Source of the DNA: a bacterium BRH_c32
GTDB lineage: Bacteria > Bacteroidota > Ignavibacteria > Ignavibacteriales > Melioribacteraceae
Length of the DNA stretch: 64,000 bases
Direction: 5' to 3'
NCBI GenBank assembly: GCA_001516025.1
Contig: LOEU01000030.1
Coordinates: forward strand, 81,612-145,611
A model generated the notes under the pieces. That model had not been told where the DNA came from. It saw only the letters and a program-made list of their open reading frames with translations, and made no database searches. The translations under genes and the position numbers were made by a program. Below are positions 26,497 to 35,510 of the stretch, one piece after another; positions within the stretch are counted from its first letter, which is position 1; each line of letters begins with the position of its first letter.

Positions 26497-27243
26497 TTAA
26501 TATTTTTTTTGAATAGGATTACCGATAAATCCTTTCAATGGTTTTTTTACAAATTCAGCCGCTTCATCTTGGAGCGGCATATCTTTCTCCGGTTTTGGAA
26601 AAGTAATAGTAATTGAATTCCTATTACCGAGTGTATCGAACCTCATTTGACCATTATGTTTGCCGATTATCCTATTTATTACAAAGAAAGACATCTCTTT
26701 TTCTATACCAAAAGACTCCGCGCTAAATTCTTCAAACTCTCTTTCTAACATTTCAGAAAAATCAGGCGAAAATTTATAACTGCTTTCGAAATCAATCGTT
26801 ATTGTTATATATCTTAAATCTTCTTCTATTCTTAATTCAACAGTACTCTCTCTATTAGTAATTTTTGTTACGTTTTCGATAAGCAAAATAAAACAATCAG
26901 TTAAATATTCTTTAATGCCGGATGTTTCGCATTTACTCTTTGTTGATTTTATATCATATTTAACCTGCCTATCAGCAATAAGAGATTTAGCACCTTGAAA
27001 TGCTTGATGAAGTAGAAGTTTGATATTTATAAGCGATTCATTTTCATTTTTTTTTGAATAAATTATATGGCTAAATTTATCGACTATTGGAGATTTTGGA
27101 TCGTCAGGTACAGATTTTAATCGAGTTAATTCTTCTTCCAAAGCTTTAGTTTTTGCTTTTTCTTCAATTAAGCTCTTCCCGATTTTACGTAGATTCGCTA
27201 CTAATTGTTCTTTCGACAATTTATATAATGATTGATCGCTCAT
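26497..27243 (-). CDS. Unknown protein with coiled coil and degenerate HATPase-like fold
   Basis: 248 residues, no signal or TM. Residues about 1-45 form a charged coiled coil (EEKAKTKALEEELTRLK). The middle and C-terminal parts look like a GHKL ATPase: a helix with DCFILLIENVTKITN at the N-box place, strands LRYITITIDFES where a G1 box would be, and FFVINRIIGKHNGQMRFDTL resembling the last helix-strand of histidine kinases. The DxGxG and GxG nucleotide loops are not recognisable, so it may be a non-catalytic relative. The stop is 2 nt from the convergent permease stop. Function unknown. Confidence 0.65.
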   Translation of the reverse strand: MSDQSLYKLSKEQLVANLRKIGKSLIEEKAKTKALEEELTRLKSVPDDPKSPIVDKFSHIIYSKKNENESLINIKLLLHQAFQGAKSLIADRQVKYDIKSTKSKCETSGIKEYLTDCFILLIENVTKITNRESTVELRIEEDLRYITITIDFESSYKFSPDFSEMLEREFEEFSAESFGIEKEMSFFVINRIIGKHNGQMRFDTLGNRNSITITFPKPEKDMPLQDEAAEFVKKPLKGFIGNPIQKKY

Positions 27244-27355
27244 TTTGCTCTATTTATTGATAACCTAATTCATATAAATTAATAAAAAAATAGATTATTT
27301 TTTAAATAAATTTCAATTACTTTGAGAAAGTTGTTTTTTAAAATGAGGGAAAAAG

Positions 27356-28297
27356 GTGAGTACAAAAGTTGTAATTACAGGTGGAGCAGGTTTTATTGGA
27401 AGCCATATTGCAGAATATTGGTTATCGCAAGGTGCAGATGTTCATATAATCGATAACCTCCGTTCGGGTAATCTCAATAATATCGAAGTTAATAAAGGAG
27501 CACATTTTCATCGAGGTTCTATTACAGAAAGGGAATTAGTTAATTCCGTTTTAAAAGATTGTGATTATATACATCATCTCGCCGCCTTGATTTCTGTTCC
27601 TGAATCGGTTCTAAGTCCCTTTGAGTGTGTGGATATTAATGTTAATGGATTATTGAATATCTTGGAAGCGGCAAAGGAAAATAAAGTAAAAAAAATTGTA
27701 TTAAGCAGTTCGGCTGCAATCTATGGCGACAATCCAATCACACCAAAAACAACGGATTTATTTCCGGCTCCCAAATCTCCCTATGGCATTACAAAACTTG
27801 ATGGTGAATATTATCTTGCAATGTATAATGAAATGTATAATGTCGGTGCGGTTTCACTCCGTTATTTTAATGTATTTGGTCCACGTCAAGATCCAAAAAG
27901 TCAATATGCTGCCGCTATTCCAATATTCGTCAGTAAAGCAGTTAAAAATGAAACCATAATTGTATATGGAGATGGGGAACAGACACGTGATTTTATTTAT
28001 GTAAAAGATGTAGTTAAAGCAAATGTAACTGCAGCTCTCTCTAATAAGAATGGTGTGTTTAACGTCGCTTCGGGAAATAAAATTTCTATTAATCAATTAT
28101 TAGAAATAATATTAAAAGAAACAGGAAGTTCAAGTAAAGTGGAATATCAAGAGGAACGCCTCGGAGATATAAAGCATAGCTTAGCATCGATTACCGAAAC
28201 GACCGAAAAGCTTGGTTTTAAAGCAGAGTATGATCTTATAACTGGTTTAAAAAACACTATAAATTATTTTGTTGATCTTTATCAAAAAAGGAATTGA
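27356..28297 (+). CDS. NAD-dependent sugar epimerase/dehydratase (UDP-glucose 4-epimerase-like)
   Basis: 313-residue extended SDR enzyme acting on nucleotide sugars in the cytoplasm. The NAD motif GGAGFIGSHIAEYW is at residues 9-22, the Ser/Tyr/Lys active site is SSSAAIYG with SPYGITKLDGEYY, and the substrate region has RYFNVFGPRQDP and GDGEQTRDFIYVKDV. Closest by pattern to bacterial UDP-glucose/UDP-GlcNAc 4-epimerases (WbpP/GalE2 type). The start is GTG 27356 preceded by GAGG. It may share a transcript with the transglycosylase gene just downstream. Precise substrate unknown. Confidence 0.93.
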   Translation: MSTKVVITGGAGFIGSHIAEYWLSQGADVHIIDNLRSGNLNNIEVNKGAHFHRGSITERELVNSVLKDCDYIHHLAALISVPESVLSPFECVDINVNGLLNILEAAKENKVKKIVLSSSAAIYGDNPITPKTTDLFPAPKSPYGITKLDGEYYLAMYNEMYNVGAVSLRYFNVFGPRQDPKSQYAAAIPIFVSKAVKNETIIVYGDGEQTRDFIYVKDVVKANVTAALSNKNGVFNVASGNKISINQLLEIILKETGSSSKVEYQEERLGDIKHSLASITETTEKLGFKAEYDLITGLKNTINYFVDLYQKRN

Positions 28298-28342
28298 GAG
28301 ATTAGTTCCCCTATAAAAAATATTGTCTTAATTCTATTACTC

Positions 28343-29698
28343 ATGGTTATCTCATTTTCATGTTCTACACAACCCGAAAATAAATTAGCTGATCTGGATC
28401 TTGGCAAAATAATTAAACGCGGCAAACTTGTGGCACTTACCGGATATAATCCTTATAGCTATTTTATTTATAAAGGTGAACCGGAAGGATTTGAATATGA
28501 ACTGCTTTCTAATTATGCTAAATCAATCGGTTTAGATTTAGAGATGAAAGTAGAAAATAATTTTGAAAGAATGATTACTAAGCTCAATAATGGCGAAGGG
28601 GATTTAATCGCGTTTAATCTTACTGTTACAAATGAGCTTAGTGATCAGGTACAGTTTACCAAACCATATTCTATGGTTAAACAGCTAATAGTGCAAAGAA
28701 TTTCAAATGACACTAATGATGTCTTTATTGATAATGTAAATGAGCTTGAGGGTAAAACCGTTTATGTGAGAAATGATTCTCCTTATTTAGCTAGATTAAA
28801 AAATCTTGCCGAAGAGATCGGAGGCGAAATATTGATTATTGAGGCTGATCCTGAGTTATCTACCGAAGACTTAATTCAAATGGTAGCAGAGAAAAAAATT
28901 AATTACACAATAGCTGATGATAATATTGCCCGTCTCGCTTATAAACAATATAAAAATATTTCTATCTCTACAGAAATCTCTTTTCCGCAAAAAATTTCAT
29001 GGGCTATAAGAAAAAATTCTCCACAACTATTAAATTCAATTAATAGTTGGATTGAATCTTCTACTGAATCAAATTTATTTCAGAATTTAAAGGTGAAGTA
29101 TTTTGAGAATTGGGGCAGTTCTAGAATTGTAAATGGATCAAAATTTCTGATGTCTAGAAGAGGAGATATTTCTCCATTCGATGAATTAATAAAAAAATAT
29201 TCTCAAAAATTAGGATGGGATTGGAAATTAGTTGCTTCACTCATTTATCAAGAATCACAATTTGAACCTAAAAGTCGTTCATGGGTAGGTGCAGTTGGAT
29301 TAATGCAATTAATGCCAAATACCGGAGAGGCGTTTGGAGTTACTAATTTTGAAGACCCCGAGCAAAATATCAATGCAGGTATTAGTTACCTTAGTTGGTT
29401 AAATAATTATTGGAAGAAATTGATTTATGATCAGAATGAAAGAATTAAGTTTGTCCTCGCTTCTTATAATATAGGTGTCGGTCATATTTTAGATGCACGT
29501 AATCTTGCTTTTAAATATGATGTTGATCCAAATATGTGGGATGGGAGCGTTTCAGAATATTTGCTTAATAAATCAAAAAAGAAGTATTATGAAGATGAGG
29601 TTGTTCAATATGGTTATGCAAGAGGAAAGGAAACCGTAAATTTTGTAAGAGAAGTTTTAGAAAGGTACGAGCACTATAAACAAGTAAATAAAAAATAA
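28343..29698 (+). CDS. Membrane-bound lytic murein transglycosylase (MltF-like): SBP3 domain plus SLT domain
   Basis: Cleaves peptidoglycan glycan strands. A lipobox (SFSCST) is followed by a solute-binding family 3 domain (about 25-260, LVALTGYNPYSYFIYKGEP to ISWAIRKNSP) and an SLT lysozyme-like domain (about 285-440) with catalytic Glu in LIYQESQFEPKSRS and GAVGLMQLMPNTG. The first normal start, ATG 28343, leaves only MVISFSC before the lipid Cys. The frame is open further upstream to 28298 and reads SPIKNIVLILLLMVIS, a proper signal peptide with a Lys, but only ATT or ATA codons could start it. AAGGA at 28288-28292 would suit ATT 28301. So the real start is probably upstream of 28343. Confidence 0.9.
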   Translation: MVISFSCSTQPENKLADLDLGKIIKRGKLVALTGYNPYSYFIYKGEPEGFEYELLSNYAKSIGLDLEMKVENNFERMITKLNNGEGDLIAFNLTVTNELSDQVQFTKPYSMVKQLIVQRISNDTNDVFIDNVNELEGKTVYVRNDSPYLARLKNLAEEIGGEILIIEADPELSTEDLIQMVAEKKINYTIADDNIARLAYKQYKNISISTEISFPQKISWAIRKNSPQLLNSINSWIESSTESNLFQNLKVKYFENWGSSRIVNGSKFLMSRRGDISPFDELIKKYSQKLGWDWKLVASLIYQESQFEPKSRSWVGAVGLMQLMPNTGEAFGVTNFEDPEQNINAGISYLSWLNNYWKKLIYDQNERIKFVLASYNIGVGHILDARNLAFKYDVDPNMWDGSVSEYLLNKSKKKYYEDEVVQYGYARGKETVNFVREVLERYEHYKQVNKK

Positions 29699-29723
29699 TC
29701 GGGCTCCTTTTTAGAAAGCCCGA
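29699..29723. terminator. Hairpin between convergent transglycosylase and receptor genes
   Basis: TCGGGCT and AGCCCGA pair around an 11-nt loop directly after the transglycosylase stop; an interrupted T run (ATAATTGTTTTT) follows. Confidence 0.7.
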
Positions 29724-29795
29724 ATAATTGTTTTTCATTAAGATTAATCCGTAAAAGAATCAGAAATAAATATTTCTTATCCCCTACTAAAATAT

Positions 29796-31709
29796 TTATA
29801 AATTAAAATTAATTCCCACATAAAAAGTTCTTCCATAAGTTCCATAATAAAGAATCTCTTCATAATATTTATCAATCAGATTTTCTACTCTTGCATTAAT
29901 GGAGATCTGATCAATAATTTTATAAGATGCACCGAGATTAAAGATTGTATAATCAGGAATATGAACTCTCGCTGCAGGGTAAGCATTAAAATCTTTATCC
30001 CACTTTTTACCTACGAAACGAGCAGATAAATTTGCGGTAAGTCTATTTGTTATCAGATAGGATAAAGCCACATAGGCGGAATGTTTTGGTCTTCTTAATA
30101 ATTCTAATCCAAAATCATCACTTGATGCATAATTATCTTTAGTTTGAGTATAAGTATAATTAGAGTTTATTTTAATATTTTCTAAAATATTAACGGAGAC
30201 AAATACTTCAATTCCTTTCGATTCTGCTTCGGCTATATTTATAGTTTTATAATTGGCATCATAACCAAACATGTTTTTAAAATTAATTGAAAAGTATGTT
30301 GCGCCAAATGAAATATCATTATTTAAGAAATATTGCTCAAAACCAAAATCCCATCCGGTGCTTTCTTCCGGTTTTAGGTCAGGATTCCCAAACATTGGAT
30401 CAAAGAGATAAAAAAGTGAAGGGGACTTAAAACCGGTTCCAAATGAACTCTTGATCTTAGTACTAGTCTGATTAATAAAATATGCAGGTGCTAATCTATA
30501 AGTTGTTACGCTTCCAAATTTTTGATTATCATCATATCGAACTCCGGCAGAAACATAGAGCGAATTAAAAAGAGTAGCTTGCTCTTGAAGATAAAGACCG
30601 GTCGTTCTATTCTTTTCCTTCGGGAAACTGCTTTCATAAGGACCCCACATAGAATTAGAAATATAGTTTGTATTTGCAGTTTCTTCTTCTGTTTCTATAC
30701 CGAATGTAAGTAAGTGGTTTTCGTTAATTGAGAAAATATTTTGAAATTCATATTTAAGTCTTCCTGAATTTGTATAATTATCGGAGGAAGTCGAGGGGCG
30801 AATATTATCAACCAGATCGACTGTATTAGAAATTCTCCTGACAAAAGAAATTCCTAAATGAGATTTTAGGCGTGAATCAAAAAAAATGCCTTTTAATTTA
30901 CCTGTGAAAACCTGTTCCTGATTATCATAAGTAAAATTAGGGTCATCTCCATTCATACCGTCTTGGTCCAATCCACTTTCAGTTTTGGTAGCTTTATAAT
31001 TAGCACCAAAAGAATAATTATCCAAGAAATCATAATTGAGATTCGCAGAGAAAGAATTTCTCATAAATTTATCTTTTTCCGTATTACCATATTTTACACT
31101 GCTTGAAGAGATACCATCAGTTTGTGTTTTAGAAAAGCCGGCGAAATATTCTATTCCTGAATAAGCTCCGCTTGTAGTAACGTTCCCATTAAAATAGCTA
31201 TTGCTGCCCCCTTCAGCTCCAATTCTAGTCTGATTAGTTTCGTTTCCTCTTTTAGTAAATATATTAATTACTCCCGCCATAGCATCTGAGCCATAGAGAG
31301 TGCTTTGAGGCCCTCTTACGATCTCTATTCTATCAATATCAAAACTGCTTAGTGAAGAAAAATCAAAAAGATTACTTGCGTTTGCAGGGTCATTCATCTT
31401 AGCTCCATCAACAAAGACAAGGAGATGATTAGAATTACTGCCTCTTACAAATATAGTTGCAAGCTTACCTTTGCCTCCTTGTTCGGTGATAGAAAGACCC
31501 GGTACTTCTCTAAGAAGATCCACTACATTTTCACTTTTGAAAATATCTTCGGAAGGTTTAATTACAGTAAGTGAACTACCAACGGCATAATATGGTGTAT
31601 TCGTGCGGTTTGCGGTTACTACTATCTCGTCTAATTTTGTTTTCAATATTGCATCTTGTGCAAACGAAATAGAAGTGAATAAAAGAAAAACATAAATAAA
31701 AAATTTCAT
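29796..31709 (-). CDS. TonB-dependent outer membrane receptor, BtuB-like (probable cobalamin uptake)
   Basis: 637 residues from ATG 31709. A signal peptide (MKFFIYVFLLFTSISFAQ) is followed by the plug domain with TonB-box-like LDEIVVTANR, VPGLSITEQGGKGKLATIFV and IEIVRGPQSTLYGSDAMAGV, then a 22-strand-type barrel ending in NFNL with a C-terminal aromatic pattern. The frame is open 23 codons further up, but that extension lies in the leader; AAGGAG stands directly before ATG 31709. A cobalamin riboswitch 88-247 nt upstream makes corrinoids the likely ligand. Alone in its unit; the TonB/ExbBD and BtuCDF partners are not in the window. Confidence 0.93.
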   Translation of the reverse strand: MKFFIYVFLLFTSISFAQDAILKTKLDEIVVTANRTNTPYYAVGSSLTVIKPSEDIFKSENVVDLLREVPGLSITEQGGKGKLATIFVRGSNSNHLLVFVDGAKMNDPANASNLFDFSSLSSFDIDRIEIVRGPQSTLYGSDAMAGVINIFTKRGNETNQTRIGAEGGSNSYFNGNVTTSGAYSGIEYFAGFSKTQTDGISSSSVKYGNTEKDKFMRNSFSANLNYDFLDNYSFGANYKATKTESGLDQDGMNGDDPNFTYDNQEQVFTGKLKGIFFDSRLKSHLGISFVRRISNTVDLVDNIRPSTSSDNYTNSGRLKYEFQNIFSINENHLLTFGIETEEETANTNYISNSMWGPYESSFPKEKNRTTGLYLQEQATLFNSLYVSAGVRYDDNQKFGSVTTYRLAPAYFINQTSTKIKSSFGTGFKSPSLFYLFDPMFGNPDLKPEESTGWDFGFEQYFLNNDISFGATYFSINFKNMFGYDANYKTINIAEAESKGIEVFVSVNILENIKINSNYTYTQTKDNYASSDDFGLELLRRPKHSAYVALSYLITNRLTANLSARFVGKKWDKDFNAYPAARVHIPDYTIFNLGASYKIIDQISINARVENLIDKYYEEILYYGTYGRTFYVGINFNL

Positions 31710-31710
31710 A

Positions 31711-31785
31711 GAAGTTACTCCTTTTTGAAAGTTGTAACTTCGGGGGGAAGGATAATCCTTAATGTAAACCTCTCCCACGAAGGTT
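31711..31785 (-). promoter_or_regulatory. Expression platform of the cobalamin riboswitch (RBS-sequestering hairpin and competing stem)
   Basis: In the leader RNA, GAAGTTAC (plus-strand 31734-31741) and GTAACTTC (31711-31718) form an 8-bp perfect hairpin that holds the AAGGAG ribosome site in its loop/stem border, one base from the ATG. A competing longer stem can form between AACCTTCGTGGG (31769-31785 side) and CCCCCCGAAGTT (31736-31752 side), which uses the same GAAGTT strand and would free the ribosome site. This suggests translational control; pairing seen by eye, energies not computed. Confidence 0.6.
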
Positions 31786-31796
31786 AATAATTGATC

Positions 31797-31956
31797 GTAC
31801 TAAGCAGGTCTCCTGGCTTGGGATACTTAATGACGCCTTCCCGTTTTTCTAAAACAGTGGCTTCCTTGTCATCAGCTTTCTAAAAATCCCTTACAGTTGC
31901 GGGGCAGCACCGGTTTTTCACCGGATTTCCCTATTAAGCGGTTATTCACTTAATAC
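31797..31956 (-). promoter_or_regulatory. Cobalamin (B12) riboswitch aptamer
   Basis: Read on the minus strand it holds all core cobalamin-riboswitch elements in order: TCCGGTGAAAAACCGG with GCTGCCCCGCAACTGTAAG, then GCTGATGACAAGGAAGCCAC, then the B12 box AAGCCAGGAGACCTGCTT. The closing P1 stem is GTATTAAG (plus 31949-31956) with CTTAGTAC (plus 31797-31804), seven Watson-Crick pairs and one G-U. B12 binding should lower synthesis of the downstream receptor. Confidence 0.95.
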
Positions 31957-32096
31957 TTTATTTCTTGTGCCTTAAATCTAAGAATCGATTTGTTTTGAAA
32001 CAAGTGTTAATTACTCTTTGAATTTATTTTCAATACTCTTATTTTACTTATCGTATCTCTAAATAAATTTAATAAAGCTATCCCTGGAGGATATTA

Positions 32097-32759
32097 ATGA
32101 ATTGGCTCTTCAGAAGCTTGAATTCTTCTATCGGTAAAAAAGTCATTATGGCTATTACCGGTATCAGTTTAATTCTATTTTTATTGGTTCACTTAGCAAA
32201 TAATTTAACTTTATTTGCAGGACCTTCGACTTTTAACACAGTCGTAAAAAGTCTGGATTCAATTAAACCTTTCATTAGGGTTATTGAAGTAATACTTGCG
32301 CTTATATTTATTTTCCATATTTTCAATGGTGTACGCCTTTGGTATGAAAATAAAATTGCAAGACCAACTCCTTATGCAGTTAATGGATCATCAAAAAATT
32401 CTACTTTACTTTCAAGAACAATGATTCATACGGGGAGCATAATTTTTATTTTTCTGGTAATCCATCTTAGTACTTTTTGGAATGCATTTAATTTTTCTGA
32501 TTTGCATAGAACGCATTCATACTATGAATTTACTGCCGATATGTTTTCAAATGTTTACTATTCGATATTCTATATCATTGCGATGATAATATTAGGTTTC
32601 CATTTGAATCATGGTTTCCAAAGTGCTTTTCAGACCTTCGGTTGGAATAATAATAAGTATTTCCCTTTAGTGAAGGCTTTAGGGTTTTTATATTCGGTAC
32701 TTATGGCGGTTGCGTTTTCTTCGATCCCAATCTACTTTTTACTTATTGGAGGTAACTAA
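32097..32759 (+). CDS. sdhC: Succinate dehydrogenase/fumarate reductase cytochrome b subunit (five-TM, dihaem type)
   Basis: 220 residues with five TM helices. His residues suited to bind two haems b occur in [24 protein letters not shown] and GFHLNHGFQ. Membrane anchor and quinone site of complex II. CTGGAGG precedes the ATG. The stop overlaps the flavoprotein start (TAATG), first gene of sdhCAB. The single large membrane subunit is the type shared by Bacteroidota, Chlorobi-like bacteria and Wolinella. Confidence 0.95.
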   Translation: MNWLFRSLNSSIGKKVIMAITGISLILFLLVHLANNLTLFAGPSTFNTVVKSLDSIKPFIRVIEVILALIFIFHIFNGVRLWYENKIARPTPYAVNGSSKNSTLLSRTMIHTGSIIFIFLVIHLSTFWNAFNFSDLHRTHSYYEFTADMFSNVYYSIFYIIAMIILGFHLNHGFQSAFQTFGWNNNKYFPLVKALGFLYSVLMAVAFSSIPIYFLLIGGN

Positions 32760-34669
32760 TGGCAAAATTAGATCCCAAAATTCCGGCTGGTCCATTACAA
32801 GAAAAATGGGTTAATCATAAGTTTAATATGAAACTTGTAAATCCGGCGAATAAAAGAAAATATGATATCATAATTGTGGGTTCCGGTTTAGCAGGTGCTT
32901 CTGCGGCGGCATCCCTTGGTGAACTTGGTTATAAGGTGAAAGTTTTTACTTATAATGATAGTCCGCGAAGAGCACATAGTATATCAGCTCAAGGCGGTAT
33001 TAATGCAGCTAAAAATTATCAGAATGACGGCGATTCCATTTATCGCCTTTTCTATGATACAATTAAAGGGGGAGATTTTAGAGCCCGCGAAGCCAATGTT
33101 TATAGGCTCGCCGAAGTGAGTAATAGTATCATTGATCAATGCGTAGCTCAAGGTGTGCCATTCGCTCGTGAATATGGTGGAATGCTTGATAATCGATCAT
33201 TTGGTGGAGCTCAAGTTTCGAGAACTTTTTATGCACGTGGTCAGACCGGTCAGCAGCTTCTTCTTGGTGCTTATTCTTCATTAATGCGTCAAGTCCATCT
33301 CGGAAATGTTGAACTATTTACCAGAAGAGAAATGATTGATCTCGTTACAATCGATGGTCAGGCAAAAGGTATTGTGGTAAGAAATATGGTTGATGGCGCG
33401 ATAGAAAAATATTCGGCACATGCTGTTGTCCTTGCCACCGGTGGATATGCGAATGTGTTTTTCCTCTCTACAAATGCAATGAACTGTAACACAACGGCAA
33501 TATGGCGTGCTCATAAAAAGGGTGCTTTTTTTGCTAATCCATGTTTTACTCAGATCCATCCCACTTGTCTTCCTATACATGGAGAGGGACAATCTAAATT
33601 AACTCTTATGAGCGAAAGCTTAAGAAACGATGGGAGAATTTGGGTCTCGAAATTAAAGAAAGATATGCGTGAGCCAAATGATATTCCGGAAGAAGAAAGA
33701 GATTATTATTTAGAAAGAAAATATCCTTCATTCGGAAACCTTTCTCCACGAGATATATCTTCACGAAGCGCTAAAGAAGTTGTCGATGAAGGTCGAGGAG
33801 CAAAAGGCGGTGATGCAGTTTATCTCGATTTTAAAGATGCAATTAATCGTCTAGGTAAACATGTTATAGAAGAACGCTATGGTAATCTTTTTGAAATTTA
33901 CGAAACCATTACAGGAGAAAATCCTTATAATGTCCCAATGAAAATTTATCCCGCTCCTCATTATACAATGGGCGGTCTTTGGGTTGATTATAATTTGATG
34001 AGCACTATACCCGGTCTCTTTGTACTTGGAGAAGCAAACTTCTCTGATCATGGTGCTAATCGTCTCGGTGCCTCTGCATTAATGCAAGGTCTTGCCGATG
34101 GCTATTTTGTCGCTCCTTATACGATAGGTGATTATTTAGCTTCTGCTAAACCGAAAAAGGAATCTTTAGATCATCCTGCATTTGATACTGTTAAAAAAGA
34201 AAATGAAGAACTCATCGGAAAACTTCTTTCAATCAAAGGAAAACAAACAGTCGATGATATCCATAAAAAACTTGGCAGAATTATGTGGAATAAAGTTGGC
34301 ATGGGTCGTAATGAAAAGGGACTAAAGGAAGCGATTAAAGAGATCGCCGATTTAAGAGTTGAATTCTGGAAAGATGTAAATGTTGTAGGTACTGATAAAG
34401 ATATTAATCAATGCTTAGAGAGAGCGGGAAGATTAATTGATTATCTTGAATTGGGTGAACTAATGGCTCGCGATGCTCTAGAGAGAAATGAATCTTGCGG
34501 CGGACATTTCCGCGAAGAATATCAAACTCCCGAAGGCGAAGCATTACGTAACGATGAAGAATATGCTTTTGTATCTGCTTGGGAATATAAAAATCTTGGC
34601 TCGTGGGAACTCAATAAAGAACCTCTCATATATGAAAATGTACAATTAGCTACGAGGAGTTATAAATAA
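32759..34669 (+). CDS. sdhA: Succinate dehydrogenase/fumarate reductase flavoprotein subunit
   Basis: 636 residues. FAD-binding [18 protein letters not shown] at about residue 40, [15 protein letters not shown] with the His usually linked to FAD, catalytic region HPTCLP, active-site Arg region SSRSAKEV, and [20 protein letters not shown] near 430. Catalyses succinate/fumarate interconversion on the cytoplasmic face. One-base overlap with sdhC and with sdhB on the other side. Direction in vivo (SDH or FRD) cannot be told from sequence alone. Confidence 0.97.
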   Translation: MAKLDPKIPAGPLQEKWVNHKFNMKLVNPANKRKYDIIIVGSGLAGASAAASLGELGYKVKVFTYNDSPRRAHSISAQGGINAAKNYQNDGDSIYRLFYDTIKGGDFRAREANVYRLAEVSNSIIDQCVAQGVPFAREYGGMLDNRSFGGAQVSRTFYARGQTGQQLLLGAYSSLMRQVHLGNVELFTRREMIDLVTIDGQAKGIVVRNMVDGAIEKYSAHAVVLATGGYANVFFLSTNAMNCNTTAIWRAHKKGAFFANPCFTQIHPTCLPIHGEGQSKLTLMSESLRNDGRIWVSKLKKDMREPNDIPEEERDYYLERKYPSFGNLSPRDISSRSAKEVVDEGRGAKGGDAVYLDFKDAINRLGKHVIEERYGNLFEIYETITGENPYNVPMKIYPAPHYTMGGLWVDYNLMSTIPGLFVLGEANFSDHGANRLGASALMQGLADGYFVAPYTIGDYLASAKPKKESLDHPAFDTVKKENEELIGKLLSIKGKQTVDDIHKKLGRIMWNKVGMGRNEKGLKEAIKEIADLRVEFWKDVNVVGTDKDINQCLERAGRLIDYLELGELMARDALERNESCGGHFREEYQTPEGEALRNDEEYAFVSAWEYKNLGSWELNKEPLIYENVQLATRSYK

Positions 34670-35439
34670 TGGCGGAGAAAAAGATAAATTTACTCGTTAA
34701 AGTTTGGCGTCAGCCATCTACAACTTCTGTTGGCAGCTTCGTAGATTATAAAATATCGGTATCTCCCGATTCATCTTTTCTTGAAATGCTCGATGAAATA
34801 AATAATGACTTAGAGAAGAAAAATCTCGAGCCGATTGCCTTTGAAAGTGATTGTCGAGAAGGTATCTGCGGTACTTGCGGTTTGGTAATTAATGGTCAGC
34901 CTCATGGTCCTATCCCCAAGATTGCAACTTGCCAACTCCACATGAGAAATTTTAAAGATGGCGATACTGTTTGGGTGGAACCATTCAGGGCAAAAGCTTT
35001 TCAGGTAATGAAGGATTTAATTGTTGAACGCTCCGGGTTGGATAAAATTATTGCTGCAGGAGGATACATTTCTGTTAATACCGGTTCAATCCCGGATGCT
35101 AATGCAATCCCGATTTCAAAAGAAAGATCCTCCATTGCAATGGATGCCGCTGCATGTATTGGCTGCGGAGCTTGTGTGGCTGCGTGTAAAAATGCTTCTG
35201 CAATGCTTTTCGTAAGCGCGAAAGTTTCTCAATTGGCTCTTCTCCCGCAAGGACAGCCGGAACGAACCAGGCGAGTCCAAAACATGGTAAAGGTGATGGA
35301 CGAGCTCGGTTTTGGCTCTTGTTCTAATACTTATGCGTGCGAAGCTGAATGTCCAAAAGGAATTTCGGTTAAAAATATTGCTCGCTTAAATCGTGAGTTT
35401 ATCCTTGCAAATGTGAAATCTGATAATATTGAAGCTTAA
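34669..35439 (+). CDS. sdhB: Succinate dehydrogenase/fumarate reductase iron-sulfur subunit
   Basis: 256 residues. N-terminal 2Fe-2S ferredoxin domain with CREGICGTC and a fourth Cys in TCQLHM; C-terminal domain with [13 protein letters not shown] (4Fe-4S) and [16 protein letters not shown] (3Fe-4S/4Fe-4S ligands). Carries electrons from the flavin to the membrane haems. Begins inside the sdhA stop (TAATG); followed by a terminator at 35465-35493. Confidence 0.97.
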   Translation: MAEKKINLLVKVWRQPSTTSVGSFVDYKISVSPDSSFLEMLDEINNDLEKKNLEPIAFESDCREGICGTCGLVINGQPHGPIPKIATCQLHMRNFKDGDTVWVEPFRAKAFQVMKDLIVERSGLDKIIAAGGYISVNTGSIPDANAIPISKERSSIAMDAAACIGCGACVAACKNASAMLFVSAKVSQLALLPQGQPERTRRVQNMVKVMDELGFGSCSNTYACEAECPKGISVKNIARLNREFILANVKSDNIEA

Positions 35440-35464
35440 TTTCTCACTTTTTTTTCTTATTATT

Positions 35465-35498
35465 ATAGTCCCGGTTTTCCAAATCGGGACTATTTTAT
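35465..35498 (+). terminator. Rho-independent terminator of sdhCAB
   Basis: ATAGTCCCG (35465-35473) pairs perfectly with CGGGACTAT (35485-35493) around an 11-nt loop, then TTTTAT. Confidence 0.85.
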
Positions 35499-35510
35499 AA
35501 GATTTATTAA

